From: an uncultured Granulosicoccaceae bacterium
GTDB taxonomy: Bacteria; Pseudomonadota; Gammaproteobacteria; Granulosicoccales; Granulosicoccaceae
Reading direction: 5' to 3'
Assembly: GCA_938035945.1 (NCBI GenBank)
Contig: CALHOU010000052.1
Location: forward strand, 1-46,006
DNA: 46,006 bases
In this document: piece by piece, positions 38,122 to 46,006 of the stretch
How the letters are laid out: the number at the start of each line of letters is the position of its first letter
How positions within the stretch are numbered: the stretch's first letter is position 1
Position numbers and translations under genes: made by a program
Notes under the pieces: model-generated
The model's input: only the letters and a program-made list of their open reading frames with translations
Told to the model about the DNA's origin: nothing
Database searches by the model: none

Positions 38122-38784
38122 CTACGCGCTGTTGATGCGTACTTCGTTTGTTCTAATTTCGAAAGTGCGACCGTCTGCCAAGTTGAGCATGATCGTGAAA
38201 ATATGCGCGACGCCGGTATCAGGAATTGCTACCAGTGCATCGTTTGTTAACGCTGGCGTAAATGTGTAGGCCCTCGATGACAATGGATCAGCTTCGATCG
38301 CCGAATAAATTGCACCGTCAGTAATAACTGGCGCAGGTGTGAGCTTAAACACTGCCGATAAATCAGAGCCTGCGGGAAACGCTTGATTTAAATCTGAGTC
38401 ACTAAATATTTCTACGCTTGAAACTCTCGGCTCAAAATCTTCGTAAAACGGTGCCAGTGAACACGCATGCGCTGGTGGGATAAACCAATCCAACATCGAC
38501 ATGATGAATGTATTGGTCGCACGAAAGCGGTGTTCCTCCGCGGTCCATGACAGATCAACTTCGATAACCAAGTTAGAGAAGTTAGTACCGGTGAATTGAT
38601 CAATTGCCTCTAGCCCCTGAGTGTCAGGATTACGTTGCAAAATGGAAGCTGCATCAATGCCGGTGATCTCAGTAATGGTATGCGTGTGGTAACCAGCAAC
38701 ATCGTCACAGGTATCGTGCGATTGCGTGCATGCACCAAGCACCGCAACCAGCAAAGCCATCATGGCAAAAGCTTTTGGTTTCAT
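38122..38784 (-). CDS. Hypothetical lipoprotein
   Basis: 220 residues, not recognised. Seen: signal peptide with core FAMMALLVAVL and lipobox LGAC (Cys at about 19), then a Cys/His-containing N-terminus (HDTCDDVAGYHTHTIT), a segment with WFIPPAHACSLAPFYEDFEPRVSSVEIFSDSDLN, and a beta-rich C-terminus (GRTFEIRTNEVRI). The His- and Cys-bearing stretches could bind metal, which is only a guess. No similarity to the other two lipoproteins nearby was evident by eye. Confidence 0.75.
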   Translation of the reverse strand: MKPKAFAMMALLVAVLGACTQSHDTCDDVAGYHTHTITEITGIDAASILQRNPDTQGLEAIDQFTGTNFSNLVIEVDLSWTAEEHRFRATNTFIMSMLDWFIPPAHACSLAPFYEDFEPRVSSVEIFSDSDLNQAFPAGSDLSAVFKLTPAPVITDGAIYSAIEADPLSSRAYTFTPALTNDALVAIPDTGVAHIFTIMLNLADGRTFEIRTNEVRINSA

Positions 38785-38849
38785 CGGTAACCAATCTCAA
38801 TGTAGCAATATAGATCAGGCCCATTATAAGCCTGCCTGCCCGCAACCCT

Positions 38850-38885
38850 GGTGACAGGCACGCAATAAGTAAACTGTCCCCGTAT
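38850..38885. repeat. RAYT/REP-like sequence fragment
   Basis: The stretch contains GACAG (38853-38857) and CTGTC (38874-38878) flanking CACGCAATAAGTAAA, followed by CCCGTATTT. From memory, this wording is common at the ends of elements linked to REP-associated Y1 transposases (IS200-like). No transposase gene is present here, so it would be a solo or relic copy. Confidence 0.4.
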
Positions 38886-38901
38886 TTCCGGACCAAATAT
38901 T

Positions 38902-38979
38902 GCACCACAAGGTGCGTGGTGCTGGCAAAACTTCGGACATCCTCTACAGACGGCTTAAACCGAATACCTGGCTAAGCCG
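38902..38979. other. Two inverted repeats in divergent intergenic region
   Basis: GCACCAC/GTGGTGC with a 7-nt loop (38902-38922) and CGGCTTA/TAAGCCG with a 15-nt loop (38951-38979). They lie between two divergent lipoprotein genes and next to the RAYT-like stretch. They may be parts of the same element or transcript leader structure. Confidence 0.4.
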
Positions 38980-39051
38980 AAGACGCCGGCACCGCAATTC
39001 ACCCTATACCTTTGTATCGTACTCAAGGCGTTGAGCAGAAGAACATTTTCT

Positions 39052-40620
39052 ATGAACCGTAGCCGTCGCATCATTGGTATCGCCGTATTAAGTAGCGCCT
39101 TGTTTGGGTGCATGGCTCAACAGGAACTTGGCCAATCGGTTAGTCAACCACAAGACGACCAACCCGAACTTGCACCTACTGGTGCGGTACTTGGCGACGA
39201 CGGATTAATCGCACCGACCTCGCCCAGTTTGTCAATTGGCACAGCACCCGGTGTTTTAAATTTCGCTTGGGTTGATAACCACAATGTGCGTGGCACCGTC
39301 ACAAACACAAAGCTGTATCAATACAACTTCCGCACCGAGCAGGAATTGGAGCTATCGGTTGACATTGACGAAAGCAATCCGCGCTTCTCTCTTCCCATAA
39401 CACCGCATCGCATTGCGTGGGATGCCAACAGCTACCGCGTAGAGATTTGTACACAAGACAATTGCCTAAGCTCGCAACGTGTAGCCATTAGTGACTTATT
39501 GATTAACGCAGTAACCGCAACCACACCAGCCAATCCAGATTTATCCACTTCATTTGGTGATGACATTGCGATGAATGCAACCGGCAACGTCGCCGTTGTA
39601 TCAAGCCCACAGCAAGCAAGTGCTGCGGTACTGTTTAATTTAGAACAACAATGGATTCAGGCAACAACCCTGAACTCTCCGAATTTTATTGCCAGTGGGG
39701 ATGCACGTATGAAAGTGGCTGCATCTGCTAGTGGCGATACTATCGCCATTGCATCCATAACAACACGCAGCAACCCAGTAATAAGCGTGTTCGACAGGCT
39801 CGGTGAGAATTGGATTGAAACAGCCTCTATCGCGGCATTTGCACCATCATTAACCGGCCAACAATGGCACACCGAATCCATGAGCCTGCAACTTTCAGCC
39901 AATGGCGATCGACTTTTGTTTGGCGCTGTTCCGGCGCTACAGAGCATTAATGATGCAAACAATCAGCTTTGTCGTCTAGTGATATTTGATCGAAACGCTA
40001 ACGCATGGGCTCGCACAACGCAGCTATCGGTACCCACACAACATACGCGCCTGGCATCAACAACAGCCTCTGCAGACATCAGCACAGTGGTTGCGCTATC
40101 CAGTTTTAACAATGGTCTGTATATTCACGCCTACTCAAACAGTGGTAGTCAATGGAGTCAGGCACAAACACAGTATCTTGACAACATCACGCCAACCGCG
40201 GACACCAAACTGGCAGCTTCTGCCAATGCAACACAACTGACTCTCGCCGCATGGGAACTGAACAGCAATAACACAGCATCGGCGGTAGCGTGGAAATTAG
40301 AAAAGCGCAGCGGTGGATGGGTAGCACGCGACAGTATTAGAACGCCGCCAATGAATGACACAACGGCCAAACTGCGATTGGCAACCGATGCCGCACTGCA
40401 AAGTATAGCGGTTGGCTGGCAAGCTCAAGGCAATGCAAACCTTGCCTTCTACGAACAGATTGATAGCCGATGGGTGCACCAGTTTAGTGTGCCAGACGGA
40501 TTGAATTTAAATTCCACCGTTCCACTCGTGCAAAGCCTTGCCATGAGTTCAGATAACTCAACAACCCTGATCGGAACGACCAATACAGGCAGTGGTGGTG
40601 TGGTTAGCTCTTTTCGTTAG
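39052..40620 (+). CDS. Hypothetical lipoprotein with propeller-like repeats
   Basis: 522 residues from ATG 39052; a TTG at 39031 lies in frame upstream. Seen: signal peptide IIGIAVLSSALFGC with the lipobox Cys near 20, an N-terminal beta domain to about 150, then recurring blocks of about 50-60 residues with patterns such as VFDRLGENWIETASI, IFDRNANAWARTTQL and SNSGSQWSQAQT, preceded by small-residue strands (AASASGDTIAIAS, LAASANATQLTLAA). This looks like a beta-propeller of FG-GAP or similar type, probably binding a protein or sugar at the envelope. No enzyme motif seen. Its 3' end overlaps that of the following convergent gene by 17 bp. Confidence 0.75.
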   Translation: MNRSRRIIGIAVLSSALFGCMAQQELGQSVSQPQDDQPELAPTGAVLGDDGLIAPTSPSLSIGTAPGVLNFAWVDNHNVRGTVTNTKLYQYNFRTEQELELSVDIDESNPRFSLPITPHRIAWDANSYRVEICTQDNCLSSQRVAISDLLINAVTATTPANPDLSTSFGDDIAMNATGNVAVVSSPQQASAAVLFNLEQQWIQATTLNSPNFIASGDARMKVAASASGDTIAIASITTRSNPVISVFDRLGENWIETASIAAFAPSLTGQQWHTESMSLQLSANGDRLLFGAVPALQSINDANNQLCRLVIFDRNANAWARTTQLSVPTQHTRLASTTASADISTVVALSSFNNGLYIHAYSNSGSQWSQAQTQYLDNITPTADTKLAASANATQLTLAAWELNSNNTASAVAWKLEKRSGGWVARDSIRTPPMNDTTAKLRLATDAALQSIAVGWQAQGNANLAFYEQIDSRWVHQFSVPDGLNLNSTVPLVQSLAMSSDNSTTLIGTTNTGSGGVVSSFR

Positions 40621-42307
40621 CCGTGCTTGCATACACAGGCAACATGCGTCGAAGATCTAACAACAAGGCTTGGTTCTTAGTTCGCTGATTGACCACATCA
40701 AGACCTTGACTGGTTAGCCGCAACAATTGCGTGGCAGTTTTATCTTTATTCGATGACACGCCATACAAACAACCCGTGCAACTAATGCTGACTGACTTCT
40801 CACCGGTATCGATCGCGTTGCAGATCTGCATGATTTTTCGGGTTAGTAGAAACGCTTGCGGTTGCGTGGTATGACGCAGCAAGAACCCGTATCGATTAGC
40901 GCCTAGTCGGGCGACATGATTCTCGCGTTTATAAACGTTTTTCAACGCCGTTTCAATATCACCAGCTAAACCATCAATTTTATGACTCGGTAGCATTTCG
41001 CCTGCGCCTTCAGATGCAAACGTATCGATCAATAACAAACTGACCGATTCGGTCGAATCTTTTAACGACTCAGGATAGGCTTTTAACGCCGATACAAACG
41101 CCAAACTGCTTTGCGGAAATTGCATTGCATTGACAATATCATTCGCCGAATGGCTTACAGGATTCGTAAGCGCAGGTGTTACCGCTCCAGCCAAAACTTT
41201 AAAGTTCAGAACGATATCATTGCTCTGTTCGAGCATGATCTGACGATAAACCACATTCACCAAGCCTTGAGAAGCATCACGCCACTGTGTTCGGAATTTA
41301 CCGGCAGAAGATTCGCGCAGTTTTCTAATGTCGACAATTTGCGCCGCATTTAGTCCTAATAAATTCGCCCGATTATCAAAGCCGAGCAAACTACTGGCCT
41401 GGCGACTCGCATAGCTGATGGTATCGTTAGCGCCGATCACCATCGTTGCACCAGCCAAGGTATCAACCAGTTCATCTAATCGACGTTGCTCAGCACCGAG
41501 TTTTTTACGTTGACGGACAAACCGACTCAACGCATCAATGCGCGCAAGCAGCAGTTCACTGGACTCGTTTTTAAACATGCACTCTACCGCACCGGCGCGT
41601 AAGCTGCGCTTAATGATGTGATCGGCATAGGTACCGGTCAGGATCGCACAGGCGATATTACCGGTAGACGGATCGGCAATTAATTTACGACACAGCGCAT
41701 CACCAGTACCGTCTTGCAGGTAGAAATCGAGTACCCCAATATCAAACGAGCTCTGTTGAGCAGTCGCTATCGCTTCATCGTGACCACTGGCAACGCTGAC
41801 TCGGTAACCTTGCAACTCAAACAGATCGCGCAACGCAAAACGAATACTGACGGAGTCGTCAACAATCAGGACATTGATATCTGAATTGTCGAATTTAGCC
41901 GAAAAAGTGTCTTGTTCATCAGTCGGCTTTTGCAGCAATTTTTGCAGTAACTCATCAACGGATTGATATTCTTTCCATTGCAGTACAGCCGTGTGCTCTC
42001 GTCCGGCCACCCACGCACGCGTTTCGGCACGCATGTCGGTCGACATAACGACCACTGGCAAGTCGGTGAAATTGGTACTTTCTAGGGTGTTGATCAAGGT
42101 ATCAAAAGAATCATCGGGCACAATCGACCAGCCGAGCAATACGCCGGCAAAATCATCACCATAGGAGCGAAATTGCGAGTGCAAGGCCTCCTCGGCTTTA
42201 TTGTAGTCACCAATGGCAACCACCTCGAAACCCAACGATTGCGCATAGTTCTCAAGAACGTAGCGCATCGTGGCGGATGGTTCCACCAGTAGCAATCTGC
42301 TGGTCAT
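40604..42307 (-). CDS. REC-REC-PAS-degenerate GGDEF regulator
   Basis: 567 residues. Domain 1 (about 4-125) resembles a receiver but has no Asp at the phosphorylation strand (GVLLGWSI). Domain 2 (about 144-262) is a full receiver: D150/D151, D194 (VLDFYLQD), T224, K246. A PAS-like segment follows (about 278-375: ATMVIGANDTISYASRQASSLLGF). The C-terminal part (about 398-555) has GGDEF-domain layout, but the signature is replaced: VARLGANRYGFLL at 465-477, GANRY where GGDEF should be, so no diguanylate cyclase activity is expected. It could act as a c-di-GMP or nucleotide-independent output, or a protein-binding platform. No cognate kinase is adjacent. Confidence 0.82.
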   Translation of the reverse strand: MTSRLLLVEPSATMRYVLENYAQSLGFEVVAIGDYNKAEEALHSQFRSYGDDFAGVLLGWSIVPDDSFDTLINTLESTNFTDLPVVVMSTDMRAETRAWVAGREHTAVLQWKEYQSVDELLQKLLQKPTDEQDTFSAKFDNSDINVLIVDDSVSIRFALRDLFELQGYRVSVASGHDEAIATAQQSSFDIGVLDFYLQDGTGDALCRKLIADPSTGNIACAILTGTYADHIIKRSLRAGAVECMFKNESSELLLARIDALSRFVRQRKKLGAEQRRLDELVDTLAGATMVIGANDTISYASRQASSLLGFDNRANLLGLNAAQIVDIRKLRESSAGKFRTQWRDASQGLVNVVYRQIMLEQSNDIVLNFKVLAGAVTPALTNPVSHSANDIVNAMQFPQSSLAFVSALKAYPESLKDSTESVSLLLIDTFASEGAGEMLPSHKIDGLAGDIETALKNVYKRENHVARLGANRYGFLLRHTTQPQAFLLTRKIMQICNAIDTGEKSVSISCTGCLYGVSSNKDKTATQLLRLTSQGLDVVNQRTKNQALLLDLRRMLPVYASTANEKS

Positions 42308-42534
42308 GAACGGAGTTCTTCGAAACTTCAGTTTATCGATGCAATATACGCACTAGGTTACCCGCGATGCGGGGTCAACCGTGCGAACCACTTGTGAATG
42401 CAGTCACACTTCCGGTATCACGGGCCCAATTAAAGACCGCTTCGCGACAAAGTCGGCGATTGGTGCCGTTCAATCCCGTCGGCTCGAGCCAGACTGTCTT
42501 CGAGCAGGCCCGTGCGAAGACAATCGACACCGCA

Positions 42535-43761
42535 ATGGCCTACACTTTAACGATGATAACCCAAGCCATAGAATCGCGAACTTTCAGTCAAAATCCGAAA
42601 GATCCGGTTTTCTACAATGACCCCTACGCTTTCTATTCGAAATTGCACAAACTCGGCGGACCGATCTACTGGCAAGACTATGATTTGTGGTGTTTGAGTG
42701 AGTTTGACGCGGTGAACAACGCCCTGCGCGATTCGCGGTTTGCACGCTTACCGCCAGCCGGATTTGCAAAGCCTGAGCACCCTGCCCATTTAAGCGACTT
42801 TAGCAAAGTGGAAGAATATTCATTACTTGCTTTAGAACCACCACACCATACCCGCATTCGAAAAAGCGTTAACCAGGCCTTTATGAATCGGCGCATTGTG
42901 GAAATGGAAGCTGGGATGGTAACGCTTGCACATGAGCTTATTGACAGGTTTGAAGGTGATGGCCAAACAGATTTACTCAGAACCTATGCTATGCAATTAC
43001 CAGTCACCGTTATCGCTCGCCTTCTGGGCGTGCCCGAAACGCAAACCGAAGCCTTGCTCGACTGGTCACACGCGATGGTGCGTGTTTATACGCTCACCCA
43101 AACCCATGAAGAAGAAATAGAAGCTAACAAAGCTGCCAGCGATTTTCGCGATTTGTTATTGGAATTGATTGGACAGCGCCGCGCACAGCCACAGGATGAT
43201 TTGCTCTCACATTTGGTCCTGTTACAACCCGATGCCTTAAGCGATGATGAAATTGTGAGTACAGCCGTCCTGCTATTAAACGCAGGCCACGAAGCAACCG
43301 TTCACCAGATTGGCAATGCGGTAAAAGTATTGCTAGAAACTGACAATGATCGGAGCTGGATAGACAATGACAAACAAACCGACAACATTGTCGCAGAGGC
43401 CATGCGCTATGACGCACCACTGCACTTGTTTACCCGTTTCGCCCAAGAAGATATAGATTTACACCCGGGCGTGATCGTCGAGAAAGGTCAGGAGGTTGCG
43501 TTGCTCCTCGGTGCCGCAAATCGAGACCCTGGTCGTTTTAACAACGCAAACCAGTTTCTGCCCGATAGAAGCGATGGTGCAACTGTTGCGTTTGGTGCAG
43601 GCTTGCATTTTTGTGTGGGTGCTATTTTGGCCAAGCTTGAAATGCGTGTGGCTATCAATACCCTATTCAAACGATTACCAAATTTGCACCTTGGCACACA
43701 ACCCGAATACGCAAACAGTTTTCATTTTCACGGGCTCGAATCACTACAATTACGCTGGTAA
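42535..43761 (+). CDS. Cytochrome P450
   Basis: 408 residues from ATG 42535, a normal bacterial P450 length; the frame opens at 42367, but the extra 56 residues look unlike a P450 and no good ribosome binding site marks either start (ATG 42553 is another option). Seen: N-terminal DPVFYNDPYAFYSKLHKLGG, a C-helix region with PPHHTRIRKSVNQAF, I-helix LLNAGHEATVHQ, K-helix EAMR of the ExxR pair, and the heme loop FGAGLHFCVGAILAKLE with Cys ligand (about 362). It is soluble and class I-like, so it needs a ferredoxin and reductase, which are not in the window. It probably shares a transcript with the enolase-family gene 135 bp downstream. Substrate unknown. Confidence 0.92.
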   Translation: MAYTLTMITQAIESRTFSQNPKDPVFYNDPYAFYSKLHKLGGPIYWQDYDLWCLSEFDAVNNALRDSRFARLPPAGFAKPEHPAHLSDFSKVEEYSLLALEPPHHTRIRKSVNQAFMNRRIVEMEAGMVTLAHELIDRFEGDGQTDLLRTYAMQLPVTVIARLLGVPETQTEALLDWSHAMVRVYTLTQTHEEEIEANKAASDFRDLLLELIGQRRAQPQDDLLSHLVLLQPDALSDDEIVSTAVLLLNAGHEATVHQIGNAVKVLLETDNDRSWIDNDKQTDNIVAEAMRYDAPLHLFTRFAQEDIDLHPGVIVEKGQEVALLLGAANRDPGRFNNANQFLPDRSDGATVAFGAGLHFCVGAILAKLEMRVAINTLFKRLPNLHLGTQPEYANSFHFHGLESLQLRW

Positions 43762-43896
43762 GTGGGCGATATCCTATGCCCACTGAACAGCTCTTTCTCA
43801 ATCTGCTCACCGGAGACGAGCAACCTTATACTCGATCAGATAGTCAAAACCACCACCGCTATCTTGGCGGTAAAATCCTAACTGAGGTAAGTGCCT

Positions 43897-45003
43897 ATGA
43901 CCATTGAGGAAGTTCGTGTATTCACAACACCACTACCTGCAAAGCAGTCGTACACCATGTCAAATTCTGCTGTGGCGACACCCTACTCCACGGTCGTAGA
44001 GATACTTGATTCATCCGGGCACAAAGGCTTCGGAGAGGTGTGCCTTGCCAGTCCACAATATCAACCTGCGCACAACGATGGCATACGGGCATCGCTGGCA
44101 TTGTTAGCCCCTGCAATCATTGGTTGCGACCCAATCACGTTGAACACCATAAATTGGGCCATGAATGAAGCCTTAGATGGTCATACCGAAGGCAAAGCTG
44201 CGCTCGATATCGCCTGTTGGGATTTGAGCGGGAAAATTTTTGATCGGTCGGTTACTGACTTACTCGGAGGTCGACGCCAAGAGAACATTTTAACCTATCA
44301 CGTTATTGGAATAGGTACACCAGAATTCGCCGCTGAAGAAGCTAAACGACTACAAAGCCAAGGCATAACACGAATTCAACTCAAAGCGGGCGGCCGTGAT
44401 ATTCATGAGGATATAGCGTGCATACACGCGGTTAGTGCGGCGCTGCTGCCTGATACAGATTTAGCCGTAGACACAAACAGAGGCTGGACAACCGCACAAG
44501 CAATACAAGTCTCCAACGCTTGCGCCGATTTAAACTTTTCCATGGAACAGCCCTGTAGTTCTGAAGCTGAGCTATCCCAACTAAAACAACAAATCAGCCA
44601 CCCAATCATTGTCGATGAAAATTCAACTGATCTACGCGCCATTGCACGCATGATTTCAAGCGGCCTTGCCGACGGCTTTGGTTTAAAAATTTCCCGCCTT
44701 GGTGGTTTGACCAACATGCGTGCCGTGCGTGATCTGTGCATGGCAACACGCACACCCATCAGTACCGATGATGCCTGGGGTGGCGATATTATTGCAGCTG
44801 CTGGCATAGCGCTCGGTGCAACCGTTGAGCCGCAATTTAGTCGCGGTGCATGGCTAGCGCATCCTTACCACCAAACACACTACGACGAAATAAACGGACC
44901 ACGCATAGAAAACGGGTTTGCAACGCTGCCACAAGGTGGACCAGGGCTTGGATTAATCATAGAAGATGGGAAATTTGGTGAGCCGATAGCCGTCTATAAG
45001 TAA
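43897..45003 (+). CDS. Mandelate racemase/muconate lactonizing enzyme family protein
   Basis: 368 residues from ATG 43897, chosen because GAGGT lies 8 nt upstream; GTG 43891 would add two. Enolase-superfamily layout: N-terminal capping domain, then barrel. Seen (numbered from 43897): K163 in IQLKAGG, metal ligands D192 (VDTNRGW), E217 (SMEQP) and D240 (VDENS), and K264 in LKISRLGGLTN. The position two after K163 is Gly, so the usual KxK is KxG. The K163/K264 pair on opposite barrel faces is the acid/base set for racemases, epimerases or dehydratases of the MLE subgroup. The closest types I can recall act on proline, hydroxyproline or their betaines, but that is tentative. Confidence 0.88.
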   Translation: MTIEEVRVFTTPLPAKQSYTMSNSAVATPYSTVVEILDSSGHKGFGEVCLASPQYQPAHNDGIRASLALLAPAIIGCDPITLNTINWAMNEALDGHTEGKAALDIACWDLSGKIFDRSVTDLLGGRRQENILTYHVIGIGTPEFAAEEAKRLQSQGITRIQLKAGGRDIHEDIACIHAVSAALLPDTDLAVDTNRGWTTAQAIQVSNACADLNFSMEQPCSSEAELSQLKQQISHPIIVDENSTDLRAIARMISSGLADGFGLKISRLGGLTNMRAVRDLCMATRTPISTDDAWGGDIIAAAGIALGATVEPQFSRGAWLAHPYHQTHYDEINGPRIENGFATLPQGGPGLGLIIEDGKFGEPIAVYK

Positions 45004-45087
45004 ACGTGCACCAACAAAATCCAAGTTTATCCAGACACCAAATCTATGGATTACTTTTTTTACCCTCAAACCGATTCTGGAGAATAA

Positions 45088-45492
45088 ATGAACCTCGAAT
45101 TTGGCAACGCAGCAAATCTTGATACTGAAAAGACCGGCTGGATTATCGGCTTCAGTGATTGGACAAAATCAGACAAAGAGGCCGGTATCAATTTGCGACA
45201 CGTACCTTTGAATAGCGACATCTCAAATATATGCGTGAAATGGATGCATCATTTGGCCGGTGAATTCAGTTTAACCAACAAACCCATCAGCACCGGTCGC
45301 ACTATTTCAATATTGGTTAATGATTCAGGTGCCTTTCGATTAACCTTCTCGGTTAATCCAAACTTTCAAGATGCCACCGACGAAAGTTTCGTGCTTAAAA
45401 AACGCGGTGATTTCGTTATGTGGGGCGATGGCGTTTATCACAAAGCCAAAACTGAAAAAGACAGCACGATTTTAACTATTCGTTGGGCCTGA
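45088..45492 (+). CDS. Small cupin-like protein
   Basis: 134 residues, not firmly recognised. Seen: a beta-rich sequence ending in GDFVMWGDGVYHKAKTEKDS and TILTIRW, which resembles the last cupin motif with a His on the strand. The first cupin motif is less clear: WMHHLAGEFSL near 50-60 lies where a G(X)5HXH would be, but the match is imperfect. A GGAG 6 nt upstream supports the ATG. It follows the enolase-superfamily gene by 84 bp on the same strand. Role unknown; a sensor or small-molecule-binding partner of the P450 cluster is a guess. Confidence 0.65.
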   Translation: MNLEFGNAANLDTEKTGWIIGFSDWTKSDKEAGINLRHVPLNSDISNICVKWMHHLAGEFSLTNKPISTGRTISILVNDSGAFRLTFSVNPNFQDATDESFVLKKRGDFVMWGDGVYHKAKTEKDSTILTIRWA

Positions 45493-45523
45493 CAAATATG
45501 CAAGCCTTTGAGCTCGAGAATAC

Positions 45524-46006
45524 TTAACCAAACAAGCCACGAAATGGCTGCACTTCCACTGTATCACCAGGATTAACACCTGCCACATCGGCTGCAATCA
45601 CGATTAAACAATTAGCGGCGCTCATGGAGCTAATACGCCCCGCCCCTTGTTTGCCAGTAGAGGTTACCGTCAGATTGCCATGTTCGTCATTACCCAATAG
45701 GCCGCGTTGAAATTCTACACGTCCAGCCGACTTTCGTAATTTGGATAAGCAGGTAGCGTTGATCGTGTACGGCGCTGACTTTTTCAAGCCCATCATTTGC
45801 TTGATGGCTGGTTGCACGAACTGTAGGAAGGTAACCATCACCGCCACCGGGTTCCCCGGCAAGCCAAAGAAAAACGCATCGCCGATTTCACCAAAAGCTA
45901 AGGGTCTGCCTGGTCGCATAGCCAGCTTCCAAAAACTAACCTGCCCAAGCTCATGAAAAACTTGAGTCACAAAATCGGCATCACCTGCTGACACGCCACC
46001 CGAAGT
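45524..46006 (-). CDS. moeA: Molybdopterin molybdenumtransferase MoeA, partial (5' end outside window)
   Basis: Open to the window edge, so only about the last 160 residues are present. Seen: TSGGVSAGDADFV at the edge, the MoeA molybdopterin-binding motif, then WKLAMRPGRPLAFGEIG and FFGLPGNPVAVMVTF, which are diagnostic, followed by the C-terminal beta-barrel domain IV (VEFQRGLLGN, AANCLIVIAADVAGVNPGDTVEVQPF). Known role: inserts molybdate into adenylylated molybdopterin to form Moco. It converges with the cupin-like gene. Confidence 0.95.
   Translation of the reverse strand, partial: TSGGVSAGDADFVTQVFHELGQVSFWKLAMRPGRPLAFGEIGDAFFFGLPGNPVAVMVTFLQFVQPAIKQMMGLKKSAPYTINATCLSKLRKSAGRVEFQRGLLGNDEHGNLTVTSTGKQGAGRISSMSAANCLIVIAADVAGVNPGDTVEVQPFRGLFG

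Noticed and set aside
38705..38908. 67-codon minus-strand frame upstream of the lipoprotein gene at 38784
   Set aside because: It overlaps the lipoprotein signal peptide in another frame and runs through the RAYT-like stretch; no coding evidence.
42367..42534. N-terminal extension of the P450
   Set aside because: The 56 residues are unlike P450 sequence and the region probably holds the promoter between divergent genes.

Overview
The window looks like a stretch of chromosome from a marine-type gammaproteobacterium of moderate GC. The evidence is the gene order lolC/E-lolD / DUF2062 / comEC / exbB-exbD-msbA-lpxK-kdsB, mfd followed by csiV, a PhoPQ-like two-component pair, and a TonB receptor. 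I cannot assign a genus from sequence alone. I saw no rRNA, tRNA, CRISPR array, intact insertion sequence or prophage.

Layout. 1-1530 (minus): 5' two thirds or so of a TonB-dependent outer-membrane receptor, cut by the window edge. 1658-10585 (minus): one giant gene for a secreted protein of nearly 3000 residues, with a long adhesin-like N-terminal half, an SdrD B-like domain, about 1700 residues of thrombospondin type 3 (calcium-binding) repeats and a Cys-containing C-terminal sorting tail. 10927-16228 (minus): nudF, kdsB, lpxK, msbA, exbD, exbB, covering ADP-ribose hydrolysis, Kdo activation, lipid A 4'-phosphorylation, lipid A flipping and energy transduction to the outer membrane. 16483-18825 (minus): comEC. 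18933-19481 (plus): DUF2062 protein. 19478-21447 (minus): lolD and one LolC/E-type permease. 21617-25837 (plus): mfd and csiV. 25997-29032 (plus): glycine-zipper protein, small PepSY protein, response regulator, histidine kinase. 29037-33907 (minus): methyltransferase, YadGH-like ABC exporter, membrane-anchored lytic transglycosylase, acyl-CoA thioesterase, PduO-type cobalamin adenosyltransferase. 33992-36416 (plus): HIT protein, MoxR ATPase and CoxE-like VWA protein in a tightly overlapping operon. 36433-40620: three poorly characterised lipoproteins and a VOC protein. 40604-42307 (minus): a REC-REC-PAS-degenerate GGDEF regulator. 42535-45492 (plus): a cytochrome P450, an enolase-superfamily enzyme and a cupin-like protein. 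45524-46006 (minus): 3' end of moeA.

How they fit together. Most of the window is envelope biology: lipid A and Kdo supply, lipoprotein release, TonB energy transduction, peptidoglycan (CsiV, lytic transglycosylase) and a PhoPQ-like envelope sensor. The two parts most likely to hold undescribed biology are the giant calcium-repeat protein next to the TonB receptor, and the P450 / enolase-superfamily / cupin cluster. A short intergenic stretch at 38785-39030 carries a RAYT/REP-like sequence and several hairpins.
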